Assembly: GCA_963819735.1 (NCBI GenBank) | Contig: CAWFXC010000001.1 | Coordinates: 1,922,001-1,986,000, forward strand | DNA: 64,000 bases | Direction: 5' to 3' | Source: CAWFXC01 sp963819735 | GTDB lineage: Bacteria > Actinomycetota > Acidimicrobiia > IMCC26256 > DASPTH01 | Part shown: one piece after another, positions 1 to 8,526 of the stretch | Layout of the letters: each line of letters begins with the position of its first letter | Position numbering within the stretch: the first letter of the stretch is position 1 | Notes under the pieces: generated by a model | What the model was told of the DNA's origin: nothing | The model's input: the letters and a program-made list of their open reading frames with translations, nothing else | Database searches by the model: none | Made by a program: the position numbers and the translations under genes

Positions 1-429
1 CGCCACGTTCACGATCGCCCCGCCGCCCGATTCGAGCATCGCGGGAATGCCGTGCTTGCAGCCCAGCCAGACGCCCTTGAGGTTCACGTCCATGACGCGG
101 TCCCACGTCTGCACCGAGGTCTCGGTGGTGCCGCCGTCGGCGGCGGGAAAGACGCCGGCGTTGTTGTAGAGCACGTCGAGGCCACCGAACGTGTCGACGG
201 CGAACGCGACCATCGCTTCGACCTGACGCTCGTCGGAGACGTCGGCGTGCACGAATGCCGCGTCACCGCCGGTGGTGCGGATGGCGTCGACGGTCGCCCG
301 GCCGTCGTCGTCGGACGCGTCGACGACGACGATGCGGGCACCTTCGTGCGCGAACAGCAGCGACGCGGCGCGGCCCATGCCGTTCCCTGCGCCCGTGATG
401 AGCGCGGTCTTGTCGGTGAGTCTCGTCAT
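1..429 (-). CDS. SDR family oxidoreductase (partial)
   Basis: N-terminal 143 codons of a short-chain dehydrogenase/reductase that runs off the left edge of the window. The start is ATG at 429. The protein opens with the Rossmann cofactor motif TGAGNGMG (residues about 13-20) and contains the NNAG motif near residue 90; the active-site Tyr-Lys lies outside the window. SDRs of this type reduce or oxidise hydroxyl/keto groups with NAD(P)H; the substrate cannot be read from sequence. It is transcribed divergently from the LtrA gene. Confidence 0.9.
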   Translation of the reverse strand, partial: MTRLTDKTALITGAGNGMGRAASLLFAHEGARIVVVDASDDDGRATVDAIRTTGGDAAFVHADVSDERQVEAMVAFAVDTFGGLDVLYNNAGVFPAADGGTTETSVQTWDRVMDVNLKGVWLGCKHGIPAMLESGGGAIVNVA

Positions 430-527
430 GGCCGTATGCTGCCGTAGATGGAGGTGGCGGGGCGGCATCGACTCCTCGCGGGCGCAGGCCCCGACCCCGA
501 CCCCCACGCCGACCCCCGGGCCTGATC

Positions 528-1706
528 GTGGAACCCACGGCACCGCAACCGGGTCCACAACCCGAGGTCCGGTCGCACACCTTCGTCCAGATGGCGGTGT
601 GGGTCGAGCTGTTCTACGACCTCGTCTTCGTCGCCGCCATCCTGGTGTTCAGCTCGGCGGTGTCGCACCTGCACGACGCCGGGCACATCAGCTGGGTCGT
701 CGCGGTGTTCGCGGCGGTGTGGTGGGTGTGGATCTCGACCACCCTCTACGTGAACCGGTTCCACGCCGACGACCTGACCCACCGGTTGCTGGTGTTGGTG
801 CAGATGTTCCTCCTCGTGCTCGTCGCGATGGAGTCGCGCGCCGGGGTCGCCGACGATGCTCCGTACCTCGCGGTGACCTACGGGTTGCTGCTCGGCACCG
901 TGGCCGCGATGTATTGGCGTTCCGCGCGCGCCGGCGGTCCGCACGCGGCGTTCGCCCGGCGGCTGGCGGTACTCAACGGCGCCGCCGCGCTCTGCTTCTT
1001 CGTGGCCGCGCCGCTCCCCGACGCGTTCCGCATCACCTTCGCCGCGATCGGGCTCGCGGTGGTGGTCGTACCCGGAGTCATGCGCTCGACCCGTCTCGCC
1101 AGCGCGCCTCCGCTCGACGAGGCGCATCTCGTCGAGCGCATGGGTGCCTTCACCATCATCGTGTGCGGCGAATCGTTCGTGAAGGTTGCCATCGCGGTGA
1201 GCAGTAACACCGTGAGCGCGGTCGACATCGTCGCGCTCGCGTTCCAGTTCGTGCTCACGTTCGCGATCTGGGCGAGCTACTTCGAGGACATCCCCCACGC
1301 CGGCGTGAACCAGCGTCGCTTCGCCCCGTGGCTCGCGCTGCACCTGGTGGCGCAGATCTGCATCGCCGGCACCGCGATCGGGGTGTCGAAGCTCGTGCAG
1401 CTCGGCCTGCTCCACCAACTGCCGGTCGAAGACATCCTGGAGATCATGGAAACTTTGGCGCTGCTCTACCTCGCCCTCGCCGGTCTGGGTGCCTGCACCC
1501 GGCGGCGCCCGATTCGTCCTCTGGTGGTGTTGCGGGTATGCACCGCGGTCGTGGTCGCGATCGTCGGCGTCGCCGCGTGGAAGGTGTCGTGGATCGACCT
1601 CGCCGAAGGCGTCGGGCTCCTGACCGTCGTCGCGGTCGTGCATGCGTTCCTGGTCGCCCGCGTGCGTGCCGGCACCGTCGTCGTGCCCGCGGTGCCCCTC
1701 GGCTGA
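528..1706 (+). CDS. Low temperature requirement protein A (LtrA) family membrane protein
   Basis: Integral membrane protein of 392 residues with roughly ten hydrophobic segments. Family signatures are the N-terminal VELFYDLVFV (residues 26-35), close to the LtrA hallmark E-L-F-x-D-L-V, and a later GES block (VCGESFVKV) following an ER-x-G-x-F-T-I-I-V context. LtrA was named from a Listeria cold-growth mutant; its biochemical role is unknown. The start is GTG at 528; the upstream ATG-initiated frames are out of phase. The gene stands alone between divergent and convergent neighbours. Confidence 0.88.
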   Translation: MEPTAPQPGPQPEVRSHTFVQMAVWVELFYDLVFVAAILVFSSAVSHLHDAGHISWVVAVFAAVWWVWISTTLYVNRFHADDLTHRLLVLVQMFLLVLVAMESRAGVADDAPYLAVTYGLLLGTVAAMYWRSARAGGPHAAFARRLAVLNGAAALCFFVAAPLPDAFRITFAAIGLAVVVVPGVMRSTRLASAPPLDEAHLVERMGAFTIIVCGESFVKVAIAVSSNTVSAVDIVALAFQFVLTFAIWASYFEDIPHAGVNQRRFAPWLALHLVAQICIAGTAIGVSKLVQLGLLHQLPVEDILEIMETLALLYLALAGLGACTRRRPIRPLVVLRVCTAVVVAIVGVAAWKVSWIDLAEGVGLLTVVAVVHAFLVARVRAGTVVVPAVPLG

Positions 1707-1763
1707 GTCGAGCCCGCGGGCTCGGGGCGCGGGCTCGGAGTCCGGCGCTCGGGTCGGACGCGG

Positions 1764-2201
1764 TCAGGAAGCCGGTTCGAGGATGATGACGGGGATGTCG
1801 CGCTCGGTCGACGCCTGGTACGTGTCGTAGGCGGGCCACACCGCGGTGAGCCGCGGCCACCACTCGCGCTTCTCGTCGGCGCCGGCGGTGCGGGCGCGGA
1901 AGTCGAAGACCTCGCTGCCGTCCTGCAGGGTGACGTCGGGGTTGTCGACCAGGTTCAGGTACCAGACCGGGTGCTGCGGTGCGCCACCCATCGACGCCAC
2001 GACCGCGTAGGTCCCGTTGTGCTCGACGCGCATGAGCGGTGACTTGCGCAGCTTGCCGCTCTTGCGGCCCCGGGTGGTGAGGATCACGACGGGCACGCCC
2101 TCGAGTACGCCGCCTTCCTTGCCGCCGGTGGCTTCGTACTGGCGGACCTGCTCGGCGATCGGTTCCCACGGGCTCGGTTCGTATTCACCGGTCAACGTCA
2201 T
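1764..2201 (-). CDS. F420-dependent nitroreductase (DDN-like)
   Basis: Protein of 145 residues matching the deazaflavin-dependent nitroreductase family (split-barrel; M. tuberculosis Ddn is the model). The diagnostic stretch is VVILTTRGRKSGKLRKSPL (about residues 38-56), the region that binds the F420 phosphate tail, followed by an H-P-x-W-Y-L-N-L block. These proteins use reduced F420 to reduce quinones or nitro compounds. It lies 53 nt downstream of the SDR pair on the same strand and may be co-transcribed. Start ATG at 2201. Confidence 0.88.
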   Translation of the reverse strand: MTLTGEYEPSPWEPIAEQVRQYEATGGKEGGVLEGVPVVILTTRGRKSGKLRKSPLMRVEHNGTYAVVASMGGAPQHPVWYLNLVDNPDVTLQDGSEVFDFRARTAGADEKREWWPRLTAVWPAYDTYQASTERDIPVIILEPAS

Positions 2202-2254
2202 GGCGCTTCTTTCGCGGAGGGCAGTGGGGGAGCCCTCAAGTTAGCGAGCGCGCG

Positions 2255-3055
2255 TCAGACGTCGGGAAGGTCGTACGGGAACTTGGCCGACACGCCGCCG
2301 TCGACGACGAGCGTCTGGCCCGACACGTAGCCCGCGAGATCCGACACGAGGAAGAGCAGCGCCGACGCGATGTCGGCGGGCAACGCCACGCGCCCGAGCG
2401 GTGAGTTCGCTTCGTTCTTGCGTCGGCCTTCGTCGCCGAGGTAGCCCGAGACGCGCGGGGTCCACACGACACCGGGGGCGACCGCGTTGACCCGGATGTT
2501 GTGCGGGCCGAGCTCCACCGCACCGGAGCGCACGAGGGCCATGAGGCCGGCCTTGGCCGCGCCGTACGCCGAATGCCGCGGCGCCGACGTGAGGCCCGAC
2601 ACCGACGCGATGAAGGCCATGGCGCCTCCGCCCGTCTTCGCCATCGTCCGGCCGCCGATCTGCATGGCCAGGAACGCGTGGCGCAGGACGATGTCGTGGT
2701 GCCAGTCCCAGTACTCGTCGTCGATCTCGAGCAGGTCGCCGTAGCGCGCCATGCCGATGATGTCGACGAGGCCGTCGACCTTGCCCAGTTGCGCGACCGC
2801 TTCGGCGAACAGTCGCTCGACCTCGGGTCGGCTGGTGGCGTCGCCCGACCAGGCGATGCCGCCTACTTCGGCGGCGACGTCGTCGGCCAGCCCTTCGTCC
2901 TGGTCGACGCACAGCACGCGGGCCCCCACCGATGCCAGTGCGTGGGTCGTCTGGCGCCCGATGCCCTGGCCCGCCCCGATCACGACGAACCCGCGCCCGT
3001 CGAGACGGAGACGGCCGGGAAAGTCTGCGACTTCGGTGTTGTCGGTGCGGGTCAT
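2255..3055 (-). CDS. SDR family oxidoreductase
   Basis: Classical-length (266 aa) short-chain dehydrogenase. The glycine-rich motif is GAGQGIG (residues 27-33), the catalytic pair is Y164-x3-K168 (SAYGAAKAG) and Ser151/153 sits in the preceding strand. The normally conserved NNAG motif reads DIIG (about 98-101), so the structural Asn is missing, an unusual feature. The start ATG overlaps the stop of the upstream SDR by 4 nt (ATGA), so the two are translationally coupled. Substrate unknown. Confidence 0.9.
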   Translation of the reverse strand: MTRTDNTEVADFPGRLRLDGRGFVVIGAGQGIGRQTTHALASVGARVLCVDQDEGLADDVAAEVGGIAWSGDATSRPEVERLFAEAVAQLGKVDGLVDIIGMARYGDLLEIDDEYWDWHHDIVLRHAFLAMQIGGRTMAKTGGGAMAFIASVSGLTSAPRHSAYGAAKAGLMALVRSGAVELGPHNIRVNAVAPGVVWTPRVSGYLGDEGRRKNEANSPLGRVALPADIASALLFLVSDLAGYVSGQTLVVDGGVSAKFPYDLPDV

Positions 3056-3861
3056 GGCATCACTACTCCGCCGTTCGGTCGTAGGACCTGGCCGGTCATG
3101 AACCGGGCCGCGTCACTCGCGAGATAGAGCATGGCGTACGCGATGTCCCCCGGCTCGCCGGTGATCCCGAGCGGCGACTGCCCCGCCCGCAGCGCGAGCA
3201 CGTGGGCGCGCGCCTCTTCATCCACTCGCCCGGCGGAGTCGGTCCAGTGGACCGCGACCATGGGTGTCTCGATGAATCCGGGGGCGACCGCGTTGACGCG
3301 CACGCCGTTGCTGCCGAGCTCGACCGCGGCGGTCTTGGTGAGGTGGATCACCGCGGCTTTCGTCATGCCGTAGACCGCGAGGTTCGGCGAGGGCATGTCG
3401 CCACCGGCCGACGCCACGTTCACGATCGCGCCGCCGTGGGTGCCCATGGCCCGCGCCGCGGCCGCGGTGCCGAAGAACACGCCTTTCAGGTTGACGCCGA
3501 CGACCGCGTCGAGGTCGGCCTCCGCGGTCTCGGTGATCGGGGCGTGGCGGAGCAGTCCGGCCACGTTGGCCCACACGTCGAGGTGCGCGTGTTCGGCGAG
3601 TGCACGGGCGGCGACCGCCTCCACCTGATCGCGCTCGGACACGTCGGTCTCCACCGTCGTGACCCGCGAGGCTGGTGCGACGTCGGCCACGGCGGCGGCC
3701 GATTCGGCGAGCCCGGCGGCGTCGCGGTCGGCGAGCACGACGTCGGCGCCGGCGGCCGCGAACACCCGAGCGGCCTCGCGGCCGATGCCGCCCGCGGCAC
3801 CGGTCACGACGGCGACGCGGCCGGGAAGTCCGAAACGCGCGAGCAGTTCGTCGTCAGCCAC
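3052..3861 (-). CDS. SDR family oxidoreductase
   Basis: 269-residue short-chain dehydrogenase with TGAAGGIG (20-27), NVAG (99-102), Ser151, Y164 and K168 (AVYGMTKAA): a complete Rossmann fold and catalytic tetrad. It resembles 3-ketoacyl/hydroxysteroid-type reductases and ends with the usual tetramer-interface motif followed by NGGVVMP. It is first gene of a minus-strand run with the next SDR (4-nt overlap) and the DDN-like protein, and is divergent from the LLM monooxygenase. Start ATG at 3861. Confidence 0.9.
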   Translation of the reverse strand: MADDELLARFGLPGRVAVVTGAAGGIGREAARVFAAAGADVVLADRDAAGLAESAAAVADVAPASRVTTVETDVSERDQVEAVAARALAEHAHLDVWANVAGLLRHAPITETAEADLDAVVGVNLKGVFFGTAAAARAMGTHGGAIVNVASAGGDMPSPNLAVYGMTKAAVIHLTKTAAVELGSNGVRVNAVAPGFIETPMVAVHWTDSAGRVDEEARAHVLALRAGQSPLGITGEPGDIAYAMLYLASDAARFMTGQVLRPNGGVVMP

Positions 3862-3962
3862 GAACCTTCCCTATCACAGCTGAGTCGCACCGCGCCCCCG
3901 AGCCCGCCGCGCCCGACCCAAGTAGGGTCCCCTGGCGTTCCCCGCGTCCCGATGGAGGCCTC

Positions 3963-4946
3963 ATGCCGTTCAGCGTCGTCCGGTTCAACTGCGTGCAGCC
4001 CGGCCTCGATCCGGTCGAGATGTCGGCCCGGTACCGCGCGTTCGTCGACATGGCGGGGTACGCCGACGAGCACGGGTTCAACATGCTCTCGCTCGAGGAG
4101 CACCACGGCGCCGAGAACGGGTGGAGTCCCTCGCCGCTCGTGATGGCCGGACTCGTGTTCGGTCGCACGCAGAACCTCGCGGTGTCGATCTCGGCGCTGC
4201 TCGTGCCGCTCCACGACCCGCTACGGATCGCCGAGGACATCGCGGTGCTCGATCTCGCCAGCGGGGGACGGCTCACGGTGATCGCGGGTATCGGCTACCG
4301 CCCGGAGGAGTACGCCGCCCACGGCAAGGACTGGGCGTCGCGCGGCGCGTTGCAGGACGAGGCCATCGACGCCATGTTGAAGGCGTGGACGGGCGAGCCG
4401 TTCGAGTACCGGGACACGACGGTGCGGGTCACGCCGCGGCCGCTGACCCAGCCCCACCCGACACTTCTGCTCGGGGGCACCAGCAAGGTCGCGGCGCGTC
4501 GCGCCGCGCGCTTCGGGCTGCCGTTCTTCCCGGCGGCCCACCTCCCGGAGCTCGAGGCCTACTACTACGAGCAGTGCGCCGAGCACGGCACCGAAGGCTT
4601 CTGCATGATGCCGGGCGCCAGCACGGTGATGACCCACGTCGCCGAGGACCCCGAGCGGGCGTGGAGCGAGCTCGGTCAGTACTTCTTCAACGAGGCGTTC
4701 ACGTACTCCGCGTGGCAGCAGCCGGGACAGACGTCGGCGGTGCACTCCTACGCCGGCGATGTCGACGCGCTGCGCGCCGAAGGCATCTACGAAGTCGTCT
4801 CGCCCGCCGAACTGGTCGACCGTCTGCGCGCGCAAGGTGCCGCAGCGGCCTGCAACCTGCACCCGTTGGTCGGCGGTATGCCGATCGACGAGGCGTGGAG
4901 CTCGTTGCGCCTCTACGTGGAGGAAGTGCTCCCCGCGTTGTCGTGA
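3963..4946 (+). CDS. LLM class flavin/F420-dependent oxidoreductase
   Basis: Luciferase-like monooxygenase fold (TIM barrel), 327 residues. Visible family marks are the EEHHG motif (residues 45-49), typical of bacterial-luciferase relatives, the barrel strand with SGGRLTVIAGIGYRPEEY (about 99-116), and LLLGGTSKVAARRAARFG. Start ATG 3963 follows a GGAG-like site (gatggaggcctc); frames extending further upstream would read through the divergent promoter. Members oxidise diverse substrates using FMNH2 or F420; substrate is not deducible. Its 3' end overlaps the convergent MFS gene. Confidence 0.87.
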   Translation: MPFSVVRFNCVQPGLDPVEMSARYRAFVDMAGYADEHGFNMLSLEEHHGAENGWSPSPLVMAGLVFGRTQNLAVSISALLVPLHDPLRIAEDIAVLDLASGGRLTVIAGIGYRPEEYAAHGKDWASRGALQDEAIDAMLKAWTGEPFEYRDTTVRVTPRPLTQPHPTLLLGGTSKVAARRAARFGLPFFPAAHLPELEAYYYEQCAEHGTEGFCMMPGASTVMTHVAEDPERAWSELGQYFFNEAFTYSAWQQPGQTSAVHSYAGDVDALRAEGIYEVVSPAELVDRLRAQGAAAACNLHPLVGGMPIDEAWSSLRLYVEEVLPALS

Positions 4947-6553
4947 TCGCTACCGGGCTCCGCGCCCACGTCGCCCCCCATCGCGTGCGTGGGCAGGCGG
5001 CGAGTCACGAAGAACGCGCCGACGGTGATGAACGCGGCCACGAGCAGCCCAGCCTTGAGCGCCTGGAGCTCGGAGTCGGAGTAGTGCGAGACGAGCGCGT
5101 CGACCTCGGCGGGCGGGACGCCGGCTTTGGTGGCCGCGACGCGCAGGTCGTCGGCGGGGACGAACGGCACTCCCGCTTCGAGGGACGCGTTGGCGGTGTC
5201 CTTGGTGGCCTGGCTGATCGCGTGGTCGGCGTTGACCTGCCCGAGGAACGCCGACGCCAGCCCGCCGATCACGATCGCCCCCATCAGCGCGACGCCGAGC
5301 GCGGAACCGAGCTGCTGCGCGGTGTTCTGCACCCCGCCCGCTTCGCTGCGTTCCGAAGGGGCCACCGACGACTGCACGACGTTCCCGAGCTGGCCTGCGA
5401 TCAGCCCCATGCCCGCGCCGAGCACGGCCATGGTGATCGCGAACCACACGGTGTCGATGTCGGGCTCGATGTGCCCGAGCAGGAGCAGCGTGCCGAGCAG
5501 GAGCACGCCGAGCCCGACCCGCACAACCGTGCGGGGACCGAATGCCTTCGCCAACCGCGGCCCGAGCATCGCCCCGATGAACAAGGTGATGGAGATCGGC
5601 ACCATCGCGATGCCGGTCTCGAACGCGTCGTAGCCCTGCACCACCTGGAGGTAGAGCGGCATGGTGAAGAAGATGCCCATCAGGATGAGGTTCTGGGCGA
5701 GGTACATGCTCACGCCCGCGCGCAGCACCGCGTTCTTGAACAGTTCCAACCGTACGAGCGGGTCGCGTCCGGACGCCTCGCGGTGACGTTGCCACGAGAT
5801 GAACAACATGATCACCACGAAGCCGGCGCCGATGACGAACAACGTCAACGAGAACCCGAACGGCTCCAGCGGCGAATTGCGGGGCTTGACCCAACCCCAC
5901 GTGCTCGACTGCAGGACGCCCAGCACCACCAAGCCGAGCCCGATACACGACAGCACCGCGCCCACGATGTCGAGTTGCGGCGGCGGGCCGTCGCGCGGCG
6001 TGTCCTTCACCGCGCGTACCAGAAGCAGGATCACCGCGGCGACGACGACCTCGCCGATGAACACCAGCCGCCACGAGAGGTAGGTGGTGACCCAACCGCC
6101 GAGTAGCGGCCCCACCGCGACGCCGACGCCGGCCATGGCGCCGACCAGTCCGTAGGCGACGGCGCGCTTCTCGCCGGCGAAGTTCCCTGCGACCAGCGCG
6201 ACGAGCGCGGGCAGGACGAGCGCGGCGCCGATCCCTTCGAGCACCGACCAGCCGAGCGCGAGCGACGCCACGTCCCACGACGCCGCGGTCAGCGCCGAAC
6301 CACACGCGTAGATCACCATGCCGATGGCGAATGCGCGCCGACGCCCCCAGAGGTCGCCGAGCTTGCCGCCGGTGATCATCAGCGCCGCCATCACCAACGA
6401 GTAGAAGGTGATCACACCCTGGATGGTCGTGACGCTGGTGTCGAAGTCCTTGACGAGCTGGCTGATCGACACGTTCATCACGGCCTGGTCGAGCACCATG
6501 AGGAACTGCGCCGCGCACAGGACGAACAGCACCCGCCGATTGATGGTGATCAC
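4913..6553 (-). CDS. DHA2-family MFS drug transporter
   Basis: 546-residue major facilitator protein with about 14 transmembrane helices. Motif A-like GGKLGDLWGRRRAFAIG follows TM2, motif C-like GVAVGPLLGGWVT is in TM5, and QVVQGYDAFETG lies in the second half, the pattern of EmrB/QacA-type proton antiporters exporting drugs or metabolites. I place the start at GTG 6553 (VITINRRV), just after GGAGG, although spacing is tight. No regulator gene is adjacent, but a palindrome lies immediately upstream (6564-6583). Confidence 0.86.
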   Translation of the reverse strand: MITINRRVLFVLCAAQFLMVLDQAVMNVSISQLVKDFDTSVTTIQGVITFYSLVMAALMITGGKLGDLWGRRRAFAIGMVIYACGSALTAASWDVASLALGWSVLEGIGAALVLPALVALVAGNFAGEKRAVAYGLVGAMAGVGVAVGPLLGGWVTTYLSWRLVFIGEVVVAAVILLLVRAVKDTPRDGPPPQLDIVGAVLSCIGLGLVVLGVLQSSTWGWVKPRNSPLEPFGFSLTLFVIGAGFVVIMLFISWQRHREASGRDPLVRLELFKNAVLRAGVSMYLAQNLILMGIFFTMPLYLQVVQGYDAFETGIAMVPISITLFIGAMLGPRLAKAFGPRTVVRVGLGVLLLGTLLLLGHIEPDIDTVWFAITMAVLGAGMGLIAGQLGNVVQSSVAPSERSEAGGVQNTAQQLGSALGVALMGAIVIGGLASAFLGQVNADHAISQATKDTANASLEAGVPFVPADDLRVAATKAGVPPAEVDALVSHYSDSELQALKAGLLVAAFITVGAFFVTRRLPTHAMGGDVGAEPGSDHDNAGSTSST

Positions 6554-6563
6554 CCCTCCGGTC

Positions 6564-6583
6564 GTTCCGCCAGCGGGCGGAAC
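6564..6583. promoter_or_regulatory. Inverted repeat upstream of MFS gene (operator or hairpin)
   Basis: Perfect 8-bp arms GTTCCGCC and GGCGGAAC around AGCG, between the esterase stop (6601) and the MFS start (6553). It could be an operator for the exporter or an intrinsic hairpin ending the esterase transcript; no T-tract follows, so I cannot choose. Confidence 0.4.
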
Positions 6584-6600
6584 ACTAACGGAGCGGCTTC

Positions 6601-7590
6601 TCAGGGGAGCGGGTGGGCCGAGAAGAAGTTCCACATGAGCGTGTTGGCGTCGACCGCGGTGGTCTGCGGTCCGAGGAGCCGCGTGATCCGTTGCTGGAGG
6701 ATGGGCCCCCCGGGCCACTCGTGGCCTTCGCCGGCGATGGTGTAGAGCTGCACCGCGGCATCGTTCGCGCAGCCGGCGTACGCCGTGAGGGTCGTACCGG
6801 GGTCCGGTTGCGAGGTGGCCGGCGGAACGGTGCACTGGTTGTGCGGCGCCCATCTCCCGGCGGCGACGGGGACGCTGTAGGTCCAGTACTTCTGCCCGTT
6901 GCCCCCGTACGGGTCGACCGGGTCGGCGGTGCCGTGGAAGGCGATCACGGGCACGGCGCGTGAGGCCGGGCACGGCGAGGGGAAGCGCAGCCCGCTGACC
7001 GGAGCGACCGCCGCGAACGTGGTGCTCGCATCGCACCCCAGCTGGCTCGACAGGCGGGCGCCGCCGGAGAAACCGGTCGCGTACACGCGTGCGGTGTCGA
7101 CGCAGTAGCGCTGCGCCAGCGCGGGCACGAGCCGGGTGAGGAAGGCCACGTCGTCGGCCGAGCCCTTGGGTACCGCGGCCCCGCCGATCAGTGGCTGCTT
7201 CGGCACGTTCCAGTCGAACCCCGTGCCCGACGGGATCGCGGCCTGCGGATAGGCGACGAGGAAGTCGTCGGCGTCAGCGGTGGTGTTCATCCCGGTGAGG
7301 CCTTCCTGCTCGAGCGCGGTCGATCCGCTGCCGTGCAGGTTGAGCACCAAGGGCGTGGGGCGATCCGGCTCGTAGCCGGTGGGGGTGTGCACGATCACCG
7401 TGCGCTTGCGTCCCCCGATGGTCGGCGTGAGTGTCGTGGTGCCGGGGGTGGCGCCGGCGCGGCAGCCCCGCGGGGCCGTCGGCACGGCGGGGCGGGCCGC
7501 GCTCGCGATCCCGATGGCACCCCCGATCGTGACTGCGACCGTGACTCCGAACGCGGCGACCAGAACGGCGACGATCCTGACTGCACTCAC
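6601..7590 (-). CDS. Secreted PHB depolymerase/feruloyl-esterase-family hydrolase (LpqC-like)
   Basis: 329-residue secreted alpha/beta hydrolase. A hydrophobic signal segment (residues 4-30, ending ASAARP) is followed by the mature esterase. The nucleophile elbow is GFSGG (Ser175), the acid lies in HGTADPVDPY (about D223/D226) and the catalytic His in GEGHEWPGG (H290); LNLHGSGS forms the oxyanion-hole strand. This is the poly(3-hydroxybutyrate) depolymerase/LpqC family, acting on short-chain esters outside the membrane. Start GTG 7590. The region upstream is a short divergent promoter shared with the TIM-barrel gene. Confidence 0.88.
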   Translation of the reverse strand: MSAVRIVAVLVAAFGVTVAVTIGGAIGIASAARPAVPTAPRGCRAGATPGTTTLTPTIGGRKRTVIVHTPTGYEPDRPTPLVLNLHGSGSTALEQEGLTGMNTTADADDFLVAYPQAAIPSGTGFDWNVPKQPLIGGAAVPKGSADDVAFLTRLVPALAQRYCVDTARVYATGFSGGARLSSQLGCDASTTFAAVAPVSGLRFPSPCPASRAVPVIAFHGTADPVDPYGGNGQKYWTYSVPVAAGRWAPHNQCTVPPATSQPDPGTTLTAYAGCANDAAVQLYTIAGEGHEWPGGPILQQRITRLLGPQTTAVDANTLMWNFFSAHPLP

Positions 7591-7644
7591 GATGGGGAAC
7601 GTAGTTGTGTCGGCCGCCACCGGGGGCCGCGGTACGTTCACGCG

Positions 7645-8499
7645 GTGCCCCGCGCTCTTGCCGTCGACGACCTCGTGTTGTGCAGCGGCACGATCAGGCG
7701 AGCGCCAATCGACGTCACCGTGCGGGCCGCCGCGGCCGCGGGGTTCAGGGGTGTCTCGATCTACTACGACGAGTACGTCGCAGCGCGGCGCGGCGGGTGG
7801 TCCGACGCCGATCTCCGCCACCTGCTCGACGATCACGACATCGTGGTGGCCGAGATCGACGGGCGCATGGACTGGCTGCCCGGCGACACCGGAGCGCCGA
7901 CCACCGAGGAGTTCGTCCGCGCCGGCGGCGCGCTCGCGGCCCGGTCGATCACCGTGCTCGAAGTGCTGGGCCGGCCCGTCGGCGACACCATCCCGTTCGA
8001 GGTCGCCGGCGACGCGTTCGCGAGGGTGTGTGATCGGGCCGCCGACCACGGCCTGCTCGCGCACATCGAGTACTTCCCGCGCTCCGGCATCCCCGACCTG
8101 CACACCGCGTACGAGGTCGCGCGCCGCGCCGCCCGTCCGAACGGCGGCGTCATGATCGACTGCTGGCACCACCGGCGCGGCCCCGACGCCGGTCGTGTCG
8201 ATCTCGGGGTCCCGGGCGCGGCCGTGCTCGCGGTGCAGGTGGGCGACGTCGCCGCCGAGGCCGGTGCCGATCCGCTGGCGGAGATGATGCACGGGCGGGT
8301 GCTGCCCGGGCAGGGTGCGGGTGACCTCGTGCCCTTCCTGCGCGCCCTGCGTGAGCAAGGCTGCGTGGCGCCGATGGAGGTGGAGGTCTACTCCGACGAC
8401 CTCGCCGCGCTCGACCCGGCCGACGCGGCCCGTCGCGCCGGCGACGCGCTGCGCGCGGTGCTCGCCGCGGCCGGTCTCGCGTCGGCCGGGCTCGCCTGA
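7645..8499 (+). CDS. Sugar phosphate isomerase/epimerase-like TIM barrel protein
   Basis: 284-residue protein of the AP-endonuclease-2/xylose-isomerase-like TIM-barrel superfamily: repeated strand ends such as GFRGVSIYYDEY, HIEYFPRSGIPDL, MIDCWHHRRGPD and QVGDV place acidic and His metal ligands at barrel mouths. Such proteins isomerise or epimerise keto-sugars, or hydrolyse inositol derivatives. The start GTG 7645 (VPRALAVDDLVLCSGT) is chosen because the family begins shortly before this first strand; a longer frame would run through the divergent promoter and into the esterase gene. Exact reaction unknown. Confidence 0.72.
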   Translation: MPRALAVDDLVLCSGTIRRAPIDVTVRAAAAAGFRGVSIYYDEYVAARRGGWSDADLRHLLDDHDIVVAEIDGRMDWLPGDTGAPTTEEFVRAGGALAARSITVLEVLGRPVGDTIPFEVAGDAFARVCDRAADHGLLAHIEYFPRSGIPDLHTAYEVARRAARPNGGVMIDCWHHRRGPDAGRVDLGVPGAAVLAVQVGDVAAEAGADPLAEMMHGRVLPGQGAGDLVPFLRALREQGCVAPMEVEVYSDDLAALDPADAARRAGDALRAVLAAAGLASAGLA

Positions 8500-8526
8500 C
8501 ACGGGCCGTTCTCACACCCGACCCGG

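Noticed and set aside
426..1643. 405-aa open frame opposite the LtrA gene
   Set aside because: It is the antisense shadow of the LtrA coding sequence: very Arg/His/Glu-rich, no ordered hydrophobic or catalytic pattern, no ribosome site.
4121..6106. 661-aa open frame across the LLM and MFS genes
   Set aside because: Arg/Ala/Gly-rich low-complexity translation across two real genes in other frames, typical of high-GC shadow frames.
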